From an uncultured Saccharospirillaceae bacterium (GTDB lineage Bacteria > Pseudomonadota > Gammaproteobacteria > Pseudomonadales > Oceanobacteraceae): 64,000 nt of DNA. How positions within the stretch are numbered: the stretch's first letter is position 1; every line of letters begins with the position of its first letter. The stretch spans positions 1-64,000 of the forward strand of contig CANNFT010000010.1 of NCBI GenBank assembly GCA_947503895.1. Direction: 5' to 3'. Made by a program: the position numbers and the translations under genes. The notes beneath the pieces were generated by a model, which was not told the DNA's origin, ran no database searches, and saw only the letters and a program-made list of their open reading frames with translations. This document shows, one piece after another, positions 55,038-64,000 of the stretch.

Positions 55038-58000
55038 ATGGCCAGTATTCAAACCTTAGGGTTAGGCTCATCTGTATTGACCAGCGAATTGGTTGAACAA
55101 ATTATCGCGGCGGACCGTGCTGCTACAGAGCAGCTCATAAACTCTCGTCGGGAAATTACAGAAGCAAAAATTTCAGCATACGGTGAGATTGATAGCAAAC
55201 TTGCCACCTTCCAATCCGCCATTAATGACCTCAATGACCCTGGGGTGATCAGCTCGACGCTCACCAGTTCCAGTGATGAAAGTGTACTCACAGTATCGGG
55301 TAGCAGCACCGCCGTACCCGGGACCTATACCGTCGAGGTTCAGGCTATTGCGCAGGCCCATTCATTGGCGTCACAGTCTTTTACTGAAGCGACGACGGTG
55401 GTAAGCACCACTGGCGGTGTACTCGAATTTAGTTTTGGTACCACTTCTTATGCCGGTGGTGGTGCATATGACAGTTTTGCCGAAAATGCCGAGAAATCAG
55501 GCGCGACCATTAATGTGGCAGCAAATGCAACATTGTCAGATGTTCGGGACGCCATAAACAGCGCAAACTTCGGTGTGACTGCGTCCATCATCTTTGATGG
55601 TTCAGGTTATAAGTTAACGATGGTATCGGATGATTCAGGTGCCGATAACAGTATTGAAGTCGTGGCCCGCTCCAGTGCTAACGGACCACTTTCAACCGAT
55701 GGATTAGAAGCGCTTGGGTACAATGTTAACCAAGTCACTGCGGCCAATATGACGGAATCGCAAAATGCACAAGATGCGGTGCTGACCTTTAACGGTTTAT
55801 CGGTCACACGTGAATCCAATGCCATCACGGATCTCATCACAGGTACAACATTAAGTTTGCAATCGGCTGACGTTGGCAAAAATGTCAGCATCACGGTCGG
55901 GGCTGATATCACAAAATTCAGTGAAAAAATTGATGAAATGGTCGCGGCCTATAATGATTTAAAAGAAAGCGTCGACTTCTTTACCGATTATGATGCCACT
56001 AAAAATGAAGCAGGCTTACTGACCGGTGACATTACCATACGATCAATCATGTCAGGTGTTAATAACATTATGGCCAGTGCTGTGTCTGGCATAACGGGCA
56101 AAGAATTTGGGTCATTTGCAGAACTAGGCATTGAGAGAGATCAAAATGATGATTTCAAATTAAAATACGATGCCTTTAAATTTATTTCTGCGATGGAGGA
56201 AGATCGAAGTACAGTCGTTAATATTTTTGGTGTCAGTGGAACAAGCAGCGACTCCTTGATTCAATACGTGAATGATTCCATTAACACCAAAGCCGGCACT
56301 TATGCCGTCAACTTGGATACGATTGCGAGTAAAGGTCAATACGAAGGTGCTTCTATTTCATCTTTGGATTTTTCATCCCCAGTCACCATCAATGAAGCTA
56401 ATGATGATTACACCATCAATGTTGATGGGACCAATGCCAGTTTTTCCATCACGCAAGGTTCTTATACAACGGGTGTATCGCTGGCGGCTGAAATTCAATC
56501 CCAAATTAACGCCGCCAGTGTCTTGTCTTCAAAGGGGTCAAAAGTCAGCGTTAATTATGATGCGACCAATAATCGATTTGATATTATTTCCAGTAAATAC
56601 GGATCTGAATCTCAAGTATATTTCTCCACGGTAGATTCAAATTCTGCTAACTCTTTAGGTTTTAAAACATTAGGCTCGGGTACTTATAAAGGCTCCAACT
56701 TAACGAATCTGAGTACGGCGTATTTAGGTGGCGAAGGGGCATCAACCGTGCCCGCAACGAAATCTGTCAACGAAAGTGACGGCATTAATTTCAATCTCAT
56801 TAATGCTTCATTCTCTATTGATGTTGATGGCGGCGGCCCTGTCGCTGTAACGGTCAATGAAGATGCTGCAGGTGGTGACCTCAACGGCGACAGCGTTTTT
56901 GGTGATCGCAAAGATGTATTGCAAGCTATCCAAAACGCGATTGATGCCACAGCCTTAAACGGTGATGTGGTGGCCTCATTTGATTCGAACAATAAACTGG
57001 TATTTACCACGACAGCGGTTGGTTCTGCAAAATCGATTGAAATAACCGCAGTGGGTGCCACGGCATCAGATACATTATTAGGATTAAATGCCGCCAATGG
57101 TGTGCAAACAAATGGTCGTGATGCGGGTTTAACCATACCTGTCGGCACCACCGCAGACTTTAGTTTTGATTTAACATTAGATGGTGTGACCACATCCAGC
57201 CCTATATCTGTGGCGCCCGGCACCTATGCAACGGGCGGGGACATTGCCACGGCCGTTGAAACCGCCATTAATACTGCGTTGGCTGCAGATGGAAGTTTCA
57301 CACCATTGGTCGTAGGGGCATCTACGGATACCGGTTCTCGTGATATTTCAGCCGCGATAGATTTTAGCGCCGCGAATAGCGGATTTGTGCTCAACATTAA
57401 CGGTGTGGAGCAAGAGATAATCATCAATGCCGACGCAACAGTGACCGATAACTTAACCGAAATTAATGCAGCTTTGGATGCTGCGTATGGCGGTGGCGTG
57501 GTAACGGCGAGTTTAGATGGAACAGGATTAGTATTAACCACAGATACAACCGGACATACCGAAAATATTCAAGTGGTCAGTGATGGTCGTGGTTCTCAGA
57601 CAACAGCGGGATCAGTGGCCATTAACACAGGTGTCGATTTTAGCGGCGCAAATAATGCGACATTTGATTTAGTGGTTGATGGTGTCACGTTAAATGTTGA
57701 TGTGAATACCGATGCCAGCGCGGGTGACGGCGATGACACATTGAATGCCGTGCAAACGGCACTGAATAGTGCACTGGTGGCATCAGGGCAATTTCAAGCA
57801 GGCGACGTTGTGGCCAGTTTGGATAGTAGTGACAATTTGGTGTTTGAAACCGTGAGCAAAAATGGCGTGAAAACAGCCAATACTTTTGGATCTGCTGCAT
57901 CCATTGAAATTAGCGCGATCGGAGGGACAACGGCTGCAAATTTAGGTTTAGCGGTACACGGTCCAAATGCGAATGGTTATGATGCGTTTGGTATTGATAA

Positions 58001-59012
58001 CGACATACATTACGGATACGACACCACGGCGGTGGTTGAATATGTGAATGATACCGCCGCTGGCAATGGGCATTTAAATATAACCGTAGGGGGCGAAGCG
58101 ACCATCTTGGCATTCGCTAACGTCGGCACTGATGCTATTTCTTCGTTAGGCATTCATGCGCCGGATGGTTCAGAGTTTACGGTTCAAACGGGTAATGATG
58201 TATCTGGGACGATTAATGGTATTGCAGCGAATGGCAGCGGACAATTTCTAACGGCTCAAAATGGAAATACATCCGCTTCGAACGGTTATTATATTGCAAA
58301 CCAATCTGCGATTATTGGCAGCTCAGTAGTGGTAGACGGCACCAATGATAAATTCACCATCAACCTGAACGGCGTGGAAGCAGAAGTCTCTGTGACGCAT
58401 GGCACATACGCCACCGGAGCCGCATTAGCATCTGCATTAGAAGTTGCCATCAATACCACATCCGCCTTTTCCAGTTTAGGTTACGGTGTAAAAGCAGAAT
58501 ATACCTCGGACGCCTCCTCGGCGCTATTTGGTAAAATTGGATTAATATCGAATATTAAAGGAAATGATTCCTCTGTTGAAATGGTGACCATTTCATCGGC
58601 AGCCGCCACGGCTTACGGTTTTGAAAGCGGCAAGGCGGACGGTGAATCAGGATCAGATGCTGTTGGAACCGTAGATGGGGCAAGTGGAATTCGATTGAAA
58701 GTGTTAGGAGGTTCAACGGGTAGCCGAGGCAACGTATCCTATATTTCAGGATTAGCTGATCAGCTAAGTGATTTACTCAAAACGTACTTGGCCAGTGGTA
58801 CTGGTACATTGGATCTTCGAGTCGATGGATTAAACGATGACTTATTAGAGCTGGACGAAGAACAGATAGAACTTGATGCACGAATGGTATCCCAAGAAGA
58901 ATTGTTACGGGCCAATTTCTTAGCCGCTGACGCCATGATTGCCCAAATTAATAGCATGTCGACGTTCTTGACACAGCAATTCGAAGCATTTGCCGCAGCC
59001 GGTAAAAATTAA
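55038..59012 (+). CDS. fliD: Filament cap protein FliD, unusually long (1324 aa)
   Basis: The N-terminus (IQTLGLGSSVLTSELVEQII, about 1-100) is FliD. The C-terminus (NDDLLELDEEQIELDARMVS, ending MIAQINSMSTFLTQQFEAFA) is the FliD coiled end. Usual FliD proteins have about 450-700 residues. The extra length carries at least five tandem-like segments of strand, turn DGxxxxV, helix and strand, starting near 56410, 56811, 57387, 57663 and 58354 (for example FSIDVDGGGPVAVTV and FTINLNGVEAEVSV). The cap pentamer presumably forms a large outer crown. Frame intact. Confidence 0.93.
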   Translation: MASIQTLGLGSSVLTSELVEQIIAADRAATEQLINSRREITEAKISAYGEIDSKLATFQSAINDLNDPGVISSTLTSSSDESVLTVSGSSTAVPGTYTVEVQAIAQAHSLASQSFTEATTVVSTTGGVLEFSFGTTSYAGGGAYDSFAENAEKSGATINVAANATLSDVRDAINSANFGVTASIIFDGSGYKLTMVSDDSGADNSIEVVARSSANGPLSTDGLEALGYNVNQVTAANMTESQNAQDAVLTFNGLSVTRESNAITDLITGTTLSLQSADVGKNVSITVGADITKFSEKIDEMVAAYNDLKESVDFFTDYDATKNEAGLLTGDITIRSIMSGVNNIMASAVSGITGKEFGSFAELGIERDQNDDFKLKYDAFKFISAMEEDRSTVVNIFGVSGTSSDSLIQYVNDSINTKAGTYAVNLDTIASKGQYEGASISSLDFSSPVTINEANDDYTINVDGTNASFSITQGSYTTGVSLAAEIQSQINAASVLSSKGSKVSVNYDATNNRFDIISSKYGSESQVYFSTVDSNSANSLGFKTLGSGTYKGSNLTNLSTAYLGGEGASTVPATKSVNESDGINFNLINASFSIDVDGGGPVAVTVNEDAAGGDLNGDSVFGDRKDVLQAIQNAIDATALNGDVVASFDSNNKLVFTTTAVGSAKSIEITAVGATASDTLLGLNAANGVQTNGRDAGLTIPVGTTADFSFDLTLDGVTTSSPISVAPGTYATGGDIATAVETAINTALAADGSFTPLVVGASTDTGSRDISAAIDFSAANSGFVLNINGVEQEIIINADATVTDNLTEINAALDAAYGGGVVTASLDGTGLVLTTDTTGHTENIQVVSDGRGSQTTAGSVAINTGVDFSGANNATFDLVVDGVTLNVDVNTDASAGDGDDTLNAVQTALNSALVASGQFQAGDVVASLDSSDNLVFETVSKNGVKTANTFGSAASIEISAIGGTTAANLGLAVHGPNANGYDAFGIDNDIHYGYDTTAVVEYVNDTAAGNGHLNITVGGEATILAFANVGTDAISSLGIHAPDGSEFTVQTGNDVSGTINGIAANGSGQFLTAQNGNTSASNGYYIANQSAIIGSSVVVDGTNDKFTINLNGVEAEVSVTHGTYATGAALASALEVAINTTSAFSSLGYGVKAEYTSDASSALFGKIGLISNIKGNDSSVEMVTISSAAATAYGFESGKADGESGSDAVGTVDGASGIRLKVLGGSTGSRGNVSYISGLADQLSDLLKTYLASGTGTLDLRVDGLNDDLLELDEEQIELDARMVSQEELLRANFLAADAMIAQINSMSTFLTQQFEAFAAAGKN

Positions 59013-59082
59013 TCCAATTCGTTCACCGTGGGTTAAACGATTGTTCAAAAACACCCAATAGGCTAATGGCAAAGTTGAAGAC

Positions 59083-59121
59083 AAAAAAAACACCGTCGGT
59101 AGGACGGTGTTTTTTTTTTTT
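59083..59121. terminator. Bidirectional terminator between fliD and the TPR-methyltransferase gene
   Basis: CACCGTC (59091-59097) preceded by an A-run pairs with GACGGTG (59103-59109), which is followed by a long T-run (59110-59121). The symmetry lets it end both the fliD transcript and the convergent minus-strand transcript. Confidence 0.93.
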
Positions 59122-59174
59122 GACGGTGTCGCTATTGTATTTAATACACTCAGGGCCTCTTTATCGATGCGCCC

Positions 59175-61247
59175 TTAACTTAATACGCTCAACTTAGGGT
59201 TATGTTGGCAATAAAACTGATACATGCCAGAAAACAGATCAGGATGTTCCGATTCAAATTGCTCCCATAATTTTAAATGATTGAGTGCTTTTTCTGTGCA
59301 TTCAAAGCGCTGGCAGAAATCCAGTTTTGTTTGATGCGAAAGGTGTACAAAACCCAGCATCGAAAGTTGATGTTTTTGGCATAAACGCTCAATGCTCAGC
59401 GGTGTGTATGTTTTTTCGAATTCATTAAAGAGCAGGTCTTTGCAACCACTTAATGAATAAAAATCATCGGAATTGATTAAACGATCTTTCCCTTCTACAT
59501 CAGATGCGAGCACTGCTTGACGTATGATTTTCATTTTACGGTCATCTAAAGCCATTGCTTTCGTATTCCAGAGATCTCGTATCTTCTGAACCGGCTCCCT
59601 CGCGTATTGGCTGTACAATGCCAATTTAAGGAGTCCGCCAGGCTTGAGCATTTTGAGTAAATTGTTCAAAGCTTTGTGGGGTTGCTTAATATGATGCAAA
59701 ACACCAGAACACTCTATGACATCGAATTCCCAGTCGGGTCGATTAATGTTTAACAGGTCAGCTTGGTAGAAAGTAATATTCTCAATGCCAAGCTCCTTGG
59801 CCTTGTATTTTGCAAATGCAAGGCTCGCACGCGAAAAATCAATGGCTGTCACGTCCACATTTTTGAAATATTTGGCAACATGCAATGCATGACGTCCCGT
59901 GCCGCACCCCGCGATGAGGATGGATAATTTGTTTTTGTAGGAGAGGCTAATGGGAAGTTTTGATTGAAGCTCTGCAGCCAATGCTTGCCCATAATCTGTT
60001 GGTCGCCGATATTCGAGCGTTTCCCATTTGGGATAGGGGTACAGTTCGTATTGCGATTGAATCTCAGTTTGGTTAATTCGGCTTATTCGTTCAATACTTA
60101 GGGAACTTAGTTGAATATCTTGTCGATATCGTTGAATAATACTTCTGCAATGTTGATTCCATCTCTGAGTGTCAGCATTTATGAACTGCCGAATATCGGA
60201 ATCTTTGGACAAAGGTTCGTACATGCCCAGCAGTAAGATTGCACCGGAAATATCATTGGGTTCGCAGTTTTCGACTTGAATGGCAGATTGTATTAAAGTT
60301 TTAATCGCTTTAATCATATTCGATTCGGATTCAGTCTCTGGCAATATAAAATCGCTGTTGAATCCATAACTGCACAGAGCGGATGCTAAAGGCAGGTAGT
60401 CAGATCGAATTTGGCTATTTTTGGTAGAGTCCAACAGCAGCTCATACCGTAATGTCATGATAAGCCGCTCCAGTGTTGGGCTTTTTATCAGACTTTGATG
60501 TAAGGCAGCCAGTAATAATGGATCATTGGCTAAATCATCAAACCCCGCTTGGCAACTTTCTGTGCTTAAGATAAATTTTCTTTCAACGAGCGAGCAACTT
60601 AGTGAAGCAAGCTTGTTTTTATCGATATTATCCCAGGAATAGTAGTGCAATAAATCCAACTCTAACTCTGAGTCATAATCATCTGCTTTGATGTGAGAAA
60701 TACACTCGATGAGTTTATTGCGAATATGTGGATCGTGGCTGGCTGTTTTTGCTAATTCCCTATAAAGTTGAAACGCCTCAACGTGCCGCCCTTGAATCGC
60801 ATATGTGTAAGCGAGAGAACTTTCAGCACGGGTTTCTTTGGCGGAATAGCGAATCGCCTTTTTAAACGCCTTTTCGGCTTCACTTATATTGCCAGTGGCT
60901 AAATTAATGTGTCCTGAACTAAACCAATACCCACCATTGCGGGGGTGAATAACGAGCGCATTTTTGATGGCTGCTTCTGCTTTCATTTTATTGCCGAGGT
61001 CTAAATCTATGCGCGCGAGTAAGTTGAGGAGATCACCATCGGTGTCCACCATCTCAAGAGCATGCGTCACGAAGCTGCGAGCTTGGTCTAAATGATGTTG
61101 GCTTTCACTGAACCCAATGCTTTTCAATTGAGCCAGTTCATAGTGCTCCAGTGCTTTGCGCTTATAACCATTAATTTCCGCACTACGCTTCCGGTTAGCG
61201 GTTTTAGGACTATTCTGTCTGACCGATGCTGTAGACATACGCTTCAT
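59175..61247 (-). CDS. TPR protein fused to a class I methyltransferase
   Basis: The 690-residue protein has N-terminal tetratricopeptide repeats (about 25-180; LLNLLARIDLDLGNKMKAEA, GYWFSSGHINLATGNISEAE), a helical middle, and a SAM-dependent methyltransferase domain from about 440 (ILIAGCGTGRHALHVAKYF, FDVIECSGVLHHIKQPHKAL, LKMLKPGGLLKLALYSQY). The segment QSQYELYPYPKWETLEYRRP before it is common in this TPR-methyltransferase family. Convergent to fliD and divergent to fliS. Methylation of flagellin or of its glycan is the natural guess. The target is not shown by sequence. Confidence 0.85.
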   Translation of the reverse strand: MKRMSTASVRQNSPKTANRKRSAEINGYKRKALEHYELAQLKSIGFSESQHHLDQARSFVTHALEMVDTDGDLLNLLARIDLDLGNKMKAEAAIKNALVIHPRNGGYWFSSGHINLATGNISEAEKAFKKAIRYSAKETRAESSLAYTYAIQGRHVEAFQLYRELAKTASHDPHIRNKLIECISHIKADDYDSELELDLLHYYSWDNIDKNKLASLSCSLVERKFILSTESCQAGFDDLANDPLLLAALHQSLIKSPTLERLIMTLRYELLLDSTKNSQIRSDYLPLASALCSYGFNSDFILPETESESNMIKAIKTLIQSAIQVENCEPNDISGAILLLGMYEPLSKDSDIRQFINADTQRWNQHCRSIIQRYRQDIQLSSLSIERISRINQTEIQSQYELYPYPKWETLEYRRPTDYGQALAAELQSKLPISLSYKNKLSILIAGCGTGRHALHVAKYFKNVDVTAIDFSRASLAFAKYKAKELGIENITFYQADLLNINRPDWEFDVIECSGVLHHIKQPHKALNNLLKMLKPGGLLKLALYSQYAREPVQKIRDLWNTKAMALDDRKMKIIRQAVLASDVEGKDRLINSDDFYSLSGCKDLLFNEFEKTYTPLSIERLCQKHQLSMLGFVHLSHQTKLDFCQRFECTEKALNHLKLWEQFESEHPDLFSGMYQFYCQHNPKLSVLS

Positions 61248-61673
61248 CCGCCTCCTGCGATATCGACAATGACGTGACTTGGGCTGACTGATTTGATCGC
61301 TATCTTGCTTGTCTTCGAAGTTTAAGCAGGAGGTATGCCAGAAAAATTATCTAGTAAAATCAGTGAGTTATCGTAAGCAGAAGCGAGAGACAACATCATA
61401 GCGGCGAGGCATTTCCGCTGAGTTGCCGGTCATTTATGTAAAAAAAGAAGGAAAATTATAGGATTTGACTAAAGTTGTGATTCACAGCGCCGCTGTAATA
61501 TTAAGCACCCATAACAATGTAGAGGTAATTTCGCACTAACCTATATTGATATTCGTATCGATGAAGATTGAAAGGTGAAACATTGAGGCGAGTGAAAGAC
61601 GGCATAGCGTTCACTCGATTGAAGAACGCAGGTATACCTGCGAGACAATCACAAAGTGTTTGGGGTATCAAAT
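61248..61673. other. Region between the TPR-methyltransferase gene and fliS
   Basis: No gene is seen in these 426 bases. A 16-bp palindrome lies at 61627-61642. It should contain divergent promoters. Confidence 0.5.
61627..61642. promoter_or_regulatory. Perfect 16-bp palindrome upstream of fliS
   Basis: CGCAGGTATACCTGCG is fully symmetric and lies 31 bases before the fliS ATG. It is placed like an operator for a dimeric regulator. No known site is recognised. Confidence 0.6.
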
Positions 61674-62120
61674 ATGTATACAAAAGGTGTGAGGGAGTAC
61701 AGCCAGGTTAACTTACAAACGCAGGTAACCGAAGCTGACCCGCACAAGTTGATACAAATGCTGCTTGAGGGCGCATTAACGAGGTTGTCAGCGGCAAAGG
61801 CATTTATTGACCATAAAAAATATGAAGAAAAAAATGAACGCATCGCCAATGTTGTGGATATTGTGAGTACCTTGCAAGAGTCACTCGACAAAGAAAAAGG
61901 TGGTGAAATAGCAGAGAATTTGGAACAGCTTTATGACTATATCACTCGTCGGTTATGGGACGCAAATCGCCTGAATGACAATGATATTATAAATGAAGTG
62001 ATGAGCTTGATATTGGAAATTAAGAGCGGCTGGGAAGGTATACGAAGTGAGTACGAGAGTTTAAAGCCGTCCTCAAGTGGTGAAGGTGGCGGCAAACTAA
62101 ATCGTGAAATTTCTGCTTAG
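61674..62120 (+). CDS. fliS: Flagellin export chaperone FliS
   Basis: The protein (148 aa from ATG 61674) has the FliS core YSQVNLQTQVTEADPHKLIQ, MLLEGALTRLSAAKAFID and GGEIAENLEQLYDYITRRLW. It binds the C-terminus of flagellin and stops early polymerisation. Its client here is the 1296-residue flagellin. A GTG in frame 18 bases upstream is less likely. Confidence 0.94.
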   Translation: MYTKGVREYSQVNLQTQVTEADPHKLIQMLLEGALTRLSAAKAFIDHKKYEEKNERIANVVDIVSTLQESLDKEKGGEIAENLEQLYDYITRRLWDANRLNDNDIINEVMSLILEIKSGWEGIRSEYESLKPSSSGEGGGKLNREISA

Positions 62121-62178
62121 TCGAAAGTTAAATTAGATGCCAAATAATGCATTTTCGAACGGTTGCGTATTAAAGTGA

Positions 62179-62206
62179 GGGAGGTGCTCTTTACACCTCC
62201 CTTTTT
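62179..62206 (+). terminator. Rho-independent terminator after fliS
   Basis: GGGAGGTG (62179-62186) pairs with CACCTCCC (62194-62201), then TTTTT. Strong. Confidence 0.93.
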
Positions 62207-62654
62207 GTTAGCACTTTTACCGCCTAAAAATTATTTTGTTACAAGATGTTTTTTATTGTTAATGCAGGAAAATAAGAAATTACGGTGCCATTGGACATAT
62301 TATGTCTGTCCATCCTAGTGGGCATGAGCGTCGGATAATTGTCAAAGTCAGGCTCAAATAAAAACTTTGTCAGTGGCTGACTAATGTTAACGAATCATTA
62401 TCGAATAAAAACAAAAAAATAACGTCATTAATTTGACCTGAATCAATAGAAGTACTTAACTAACCATATGGGATGTCAATATCACTACGGTCTCATTCAG
62501 GTCACTATCTAAGGCGAGAACGAGAGTAGAGATTTTGCTGACTCATTATGATGCTTTCAATCTTCCAGCATTTATAGGGTGACGGTATCGTGTCTAATAT
62601 TAGATACAAAGCCGTCTCTGCGGGATCTTTTCCAAAGGCGACAGGGTAATCATT
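62207..62654. other. fliS-fleQ intergenic region with a palindrome
   Basis: No gene is seen. The A+T-rich region should hold the fleQ promoter. TCTAATATTAGA at 62593-62604, extended by imperfect TGT/ACA, is a perfect 12-bp palindrome 50 bases before the fleQ ATG. Confidence 0.5.
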
Positions 62655-64000
62655 ATGTGGAGAGAGATTAAAGTCCTAATAGTGGATGATAATCAGCAGA
62701 GAATGCATGATATGCAGGTGTTGCTGGATTTCCTGGGAGAAGAATCCATCACGAGTCGCTGTTATGAATGGAAAGATAAAGCCAGTAGTACAAACGATCC
62801 CCTCGATTTAGTCGCCATAATATTGGGTGATTGTGAAAATAAATCGGTGATTCAAATTCTCAATGAAATCAATGAATGGGATAAGGGCATGCCGTTATTG
62901 TATATCGGTAATGAACCGCTACCTGAAGATTTGTCAGATGATGTTCGAAGGGCCATCATTGCCACCATTGATATGCCGCCAAGTTACAATAAATTGCTTG
63001 ATAGTTTACATCGAGCACAAGTTTATCGCGAACATGTCAGCCACAATCGCGTTAGGGGTGAGCGCAGACCGGTTCAGTTATTCAGAAGCTTAGTCGGCAC
63101 GAGCCGGCAAATTCAATACGTCCGTGAATTAATGCACCAAGTTGCTGATAAGGACGTGACGGTATTAATTACGGGCGAAAGCGGCACGGGAAAAGAAGTC
63201 GTTGCGCGTAACTTGCATTACCATTCTAACCGGCGTGATGAAGCGTTTGTGCCCGTAAATTGTGGTGCGATTCCAACAGAGTTGATTGAAAGTGAATTAT
63301 TTGGGCATGAAAAAGGCGCATTTACAGGCGCTATCACGTCAAGAGCAGGACGCTTTGAATTGGCAGAAGGGGGCACACTCTTTTTAGATGAAATAGGCGA
63401 TTTACCCCTCAATATGCAAGTAAAGCTACTGCGTGTATTGCAAGAGCGTACTTATGAAAGAGTTGGGGGCACAAAAACGCTGAAAACGAATGTTCGCATC
63501 ATTGCTGCTACGCATAAAAATCTCGAAACCATGGTTGAAGAAGAGACCTTCAGAGAAGATCTTTATTACCGGCTAAATGTATTTCCAGTCGATGTTCCGC
63601 CCTTGCGTGAGCGTAGAGAAGATATTCCGCTGTTGCTTAATGAACTTATTTCTCGTATGGAAAATGAAAAGCGCGGATCTATTCGGTTTAATTCTGCAGC
63701 CATCATGTCGCTGTGTCGTCATGAGTGGCATGGAAACGTTCGGGAATTAGCAAACCTTGTAGAACGACTAGCTATATTGCATCCGTATGGTGTCATTGGC
63801 CTAAACGAGCTACCAAAGAAATTCCGTCATGTTGATGAAGGCGATGAAGAGGAAAGTACCTTAGATGAAGCTGTGATTCTTCCACAAGATCCGGGTTTAG
63901 TTGGTATGGACACGCCTGCGCTGTTGCCCGTCAATGGAATTGACCTAAAAGAATATTTAACCAATCTTGAGCGGTCGCTAATCCAACAAGCGTTAGATGA
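62655..64000 (+). CDS. fleQ: Flagellar master regulator FleQ/FlrA (partial at window end)
   Basis: Starting at ATG 62655 the frame is open to the end of the window, 448 codons. Residues 1-120 form an atypical receiver (VLIVDDNQQRMHDMQVLLDF). Residues about 148-390 are the sigma-54 AAA+ domain with Walker A GESGTGKE, the GAFTGA loop in HEKGAFTGAITS, Walker B GGTLFLDEIGDL and the RLNVFPVDVPPLRERREDIP region. The helix-turn-helix end is cut off. FleQ/FlrA activates class II flagellar sigma-54 promoters such as 19837, 25741 and 35796 and in some species responds to cyclic di-GMP. Confidence 0.93.
   Translation, partial: MWREIKVLIVDDNQQRMHDMQVLLDFLGEESITSRCYEWKDKASSTNDPLDLVAIILGDCENKSVIQILNEINEWDKGMPLLYIGNEPLPEDLSDDVRRAIIATIDMPPSYNKLLDSLHRAQVYREHVSHNRVRGERRPVQLFRSLVGTSRQIQYVRELMHQVADKDVTVLITGESGTGKEVVARNLHYHSNRRDEAFVPVNCGAIPTELIESELFGHEKGAFTGAITSRAGRFELAEGGTLFLDEIGDLPLNMQVKLLRVLQERTYERVGGTKTLKTNVRIIAATHKNLETMVEEETFREDLYYRLNVFPVDVPPLRERREDIPLLLNELISRMENEKRGSIRFNSAAIMSLCRHEWHGNVRELANLVERLAILHPYGVIGLNELPKKFRHVDEGDEEESTLDEAVILPQDPGLVGMDTPALLPVNGIDLKEYLTNLERSLIQQALD

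Noticed and set aside
50274..59012. Long opposite-strand open frames inside the flagellin and fliD genes
   Set aside because: They have no start signals or families and follow from the biased A, S, T, G composition of the coding strand.

Overview
The window looks like chromosome of a motile, probably marine, Gammaproteobacterium of the Oceanospirillales/Alteromonadales kind. That placement is inferred from the flagellar gene order (flgA-flgM-flgN-ycgR diverging from cheV-cheR, then flgBCDE, flgFGHI, flgJ, flgKL, flagellin, flaG, fliD, fliS, fleQ), from the FleQ/FlrA-type master regulator, and from sigma-54 and sigma-28 type promoter sequences. No rRNA or tRNA gene and no CRISPR array was recognised.

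Region 1 (1-12,420) is accessory DNA. It opens with the 3' end of an IS66-family element. After a 900-base stretch without a gene comes a visibly A+T-rich block of six co-directed genes (1052-7627): MFS exporter, Fe(II)/2-oxoglutarate oxygenase, O-carbamoyltransferase, membrane desaturase/hydroxylase, SnoaL-like protein and ATP-grasp ligase. Together these look like a compact pathway that builds, carbamoylates, oxidises and exports a small molecule. The product is unknown to me. Next come an IS5-like remnant and an IS3-family element (8259-12164) that is itself split by a full-length IS66-family element (8546-11185). The IS66 insertion has an exact 8-bp target duplication. It also carries a 260-bp duplication of its own left end and a nonsense mutation in tnpA.

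Region 2 (12,170-14,540) holds small genes: a broken one, a YrhB/Imm35-like candidate, an unknown gene coupled to a DUF6979-like gene, a truncated copy of the YrhB-like gene, and a lysozyme-like gene. It has the look of an orphan immunity or accessory locus.

Region 3 (14,966-35,745) is the main flagellar rod-hook cluster: YcgR-type brake, FlgN, FlgM and FlgA on the minus strand, and CheV, CheR and FlgB to FlgL on the plus strand. FlgE (1222 aa) and FlgK (1010 aa) are about twice or more the usual size.

Region 4 (35,796-49,942) is a flagellin glycosylation island. It encodes a full CMP-pseudaminic acid pathway (PseB, PseC, PseF, a PseG-PseH fusion, PseI). Four further genes suggest the sugar is modified: a Gfo/Idh/MocA oxidoreductase, a second DegT aminotransferase, an unknown glycosyltransferase-like protein and a formyltransferase. 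A 2OG-oxygenase/GSCFA two-domain protein and a Maf-type flagellin glycosyltransferase follow.

Region 5 (50,178-64,000) encodes a 1296-aa flagellin, FlaG, a 1324-aa FliD, a TPR-methyltransferase, FliS and the start of FleQ. Flagellin, FliD, FlgE and FlgK all appear to be expanded by one related, repeated, roughly 80-100 residue module, so hook, junction, filament and cap have grown together. The most original signals are the six-gene islet, the shared axial-protein module and the 2OG-GSCFA fusion inside the glycosylation island.
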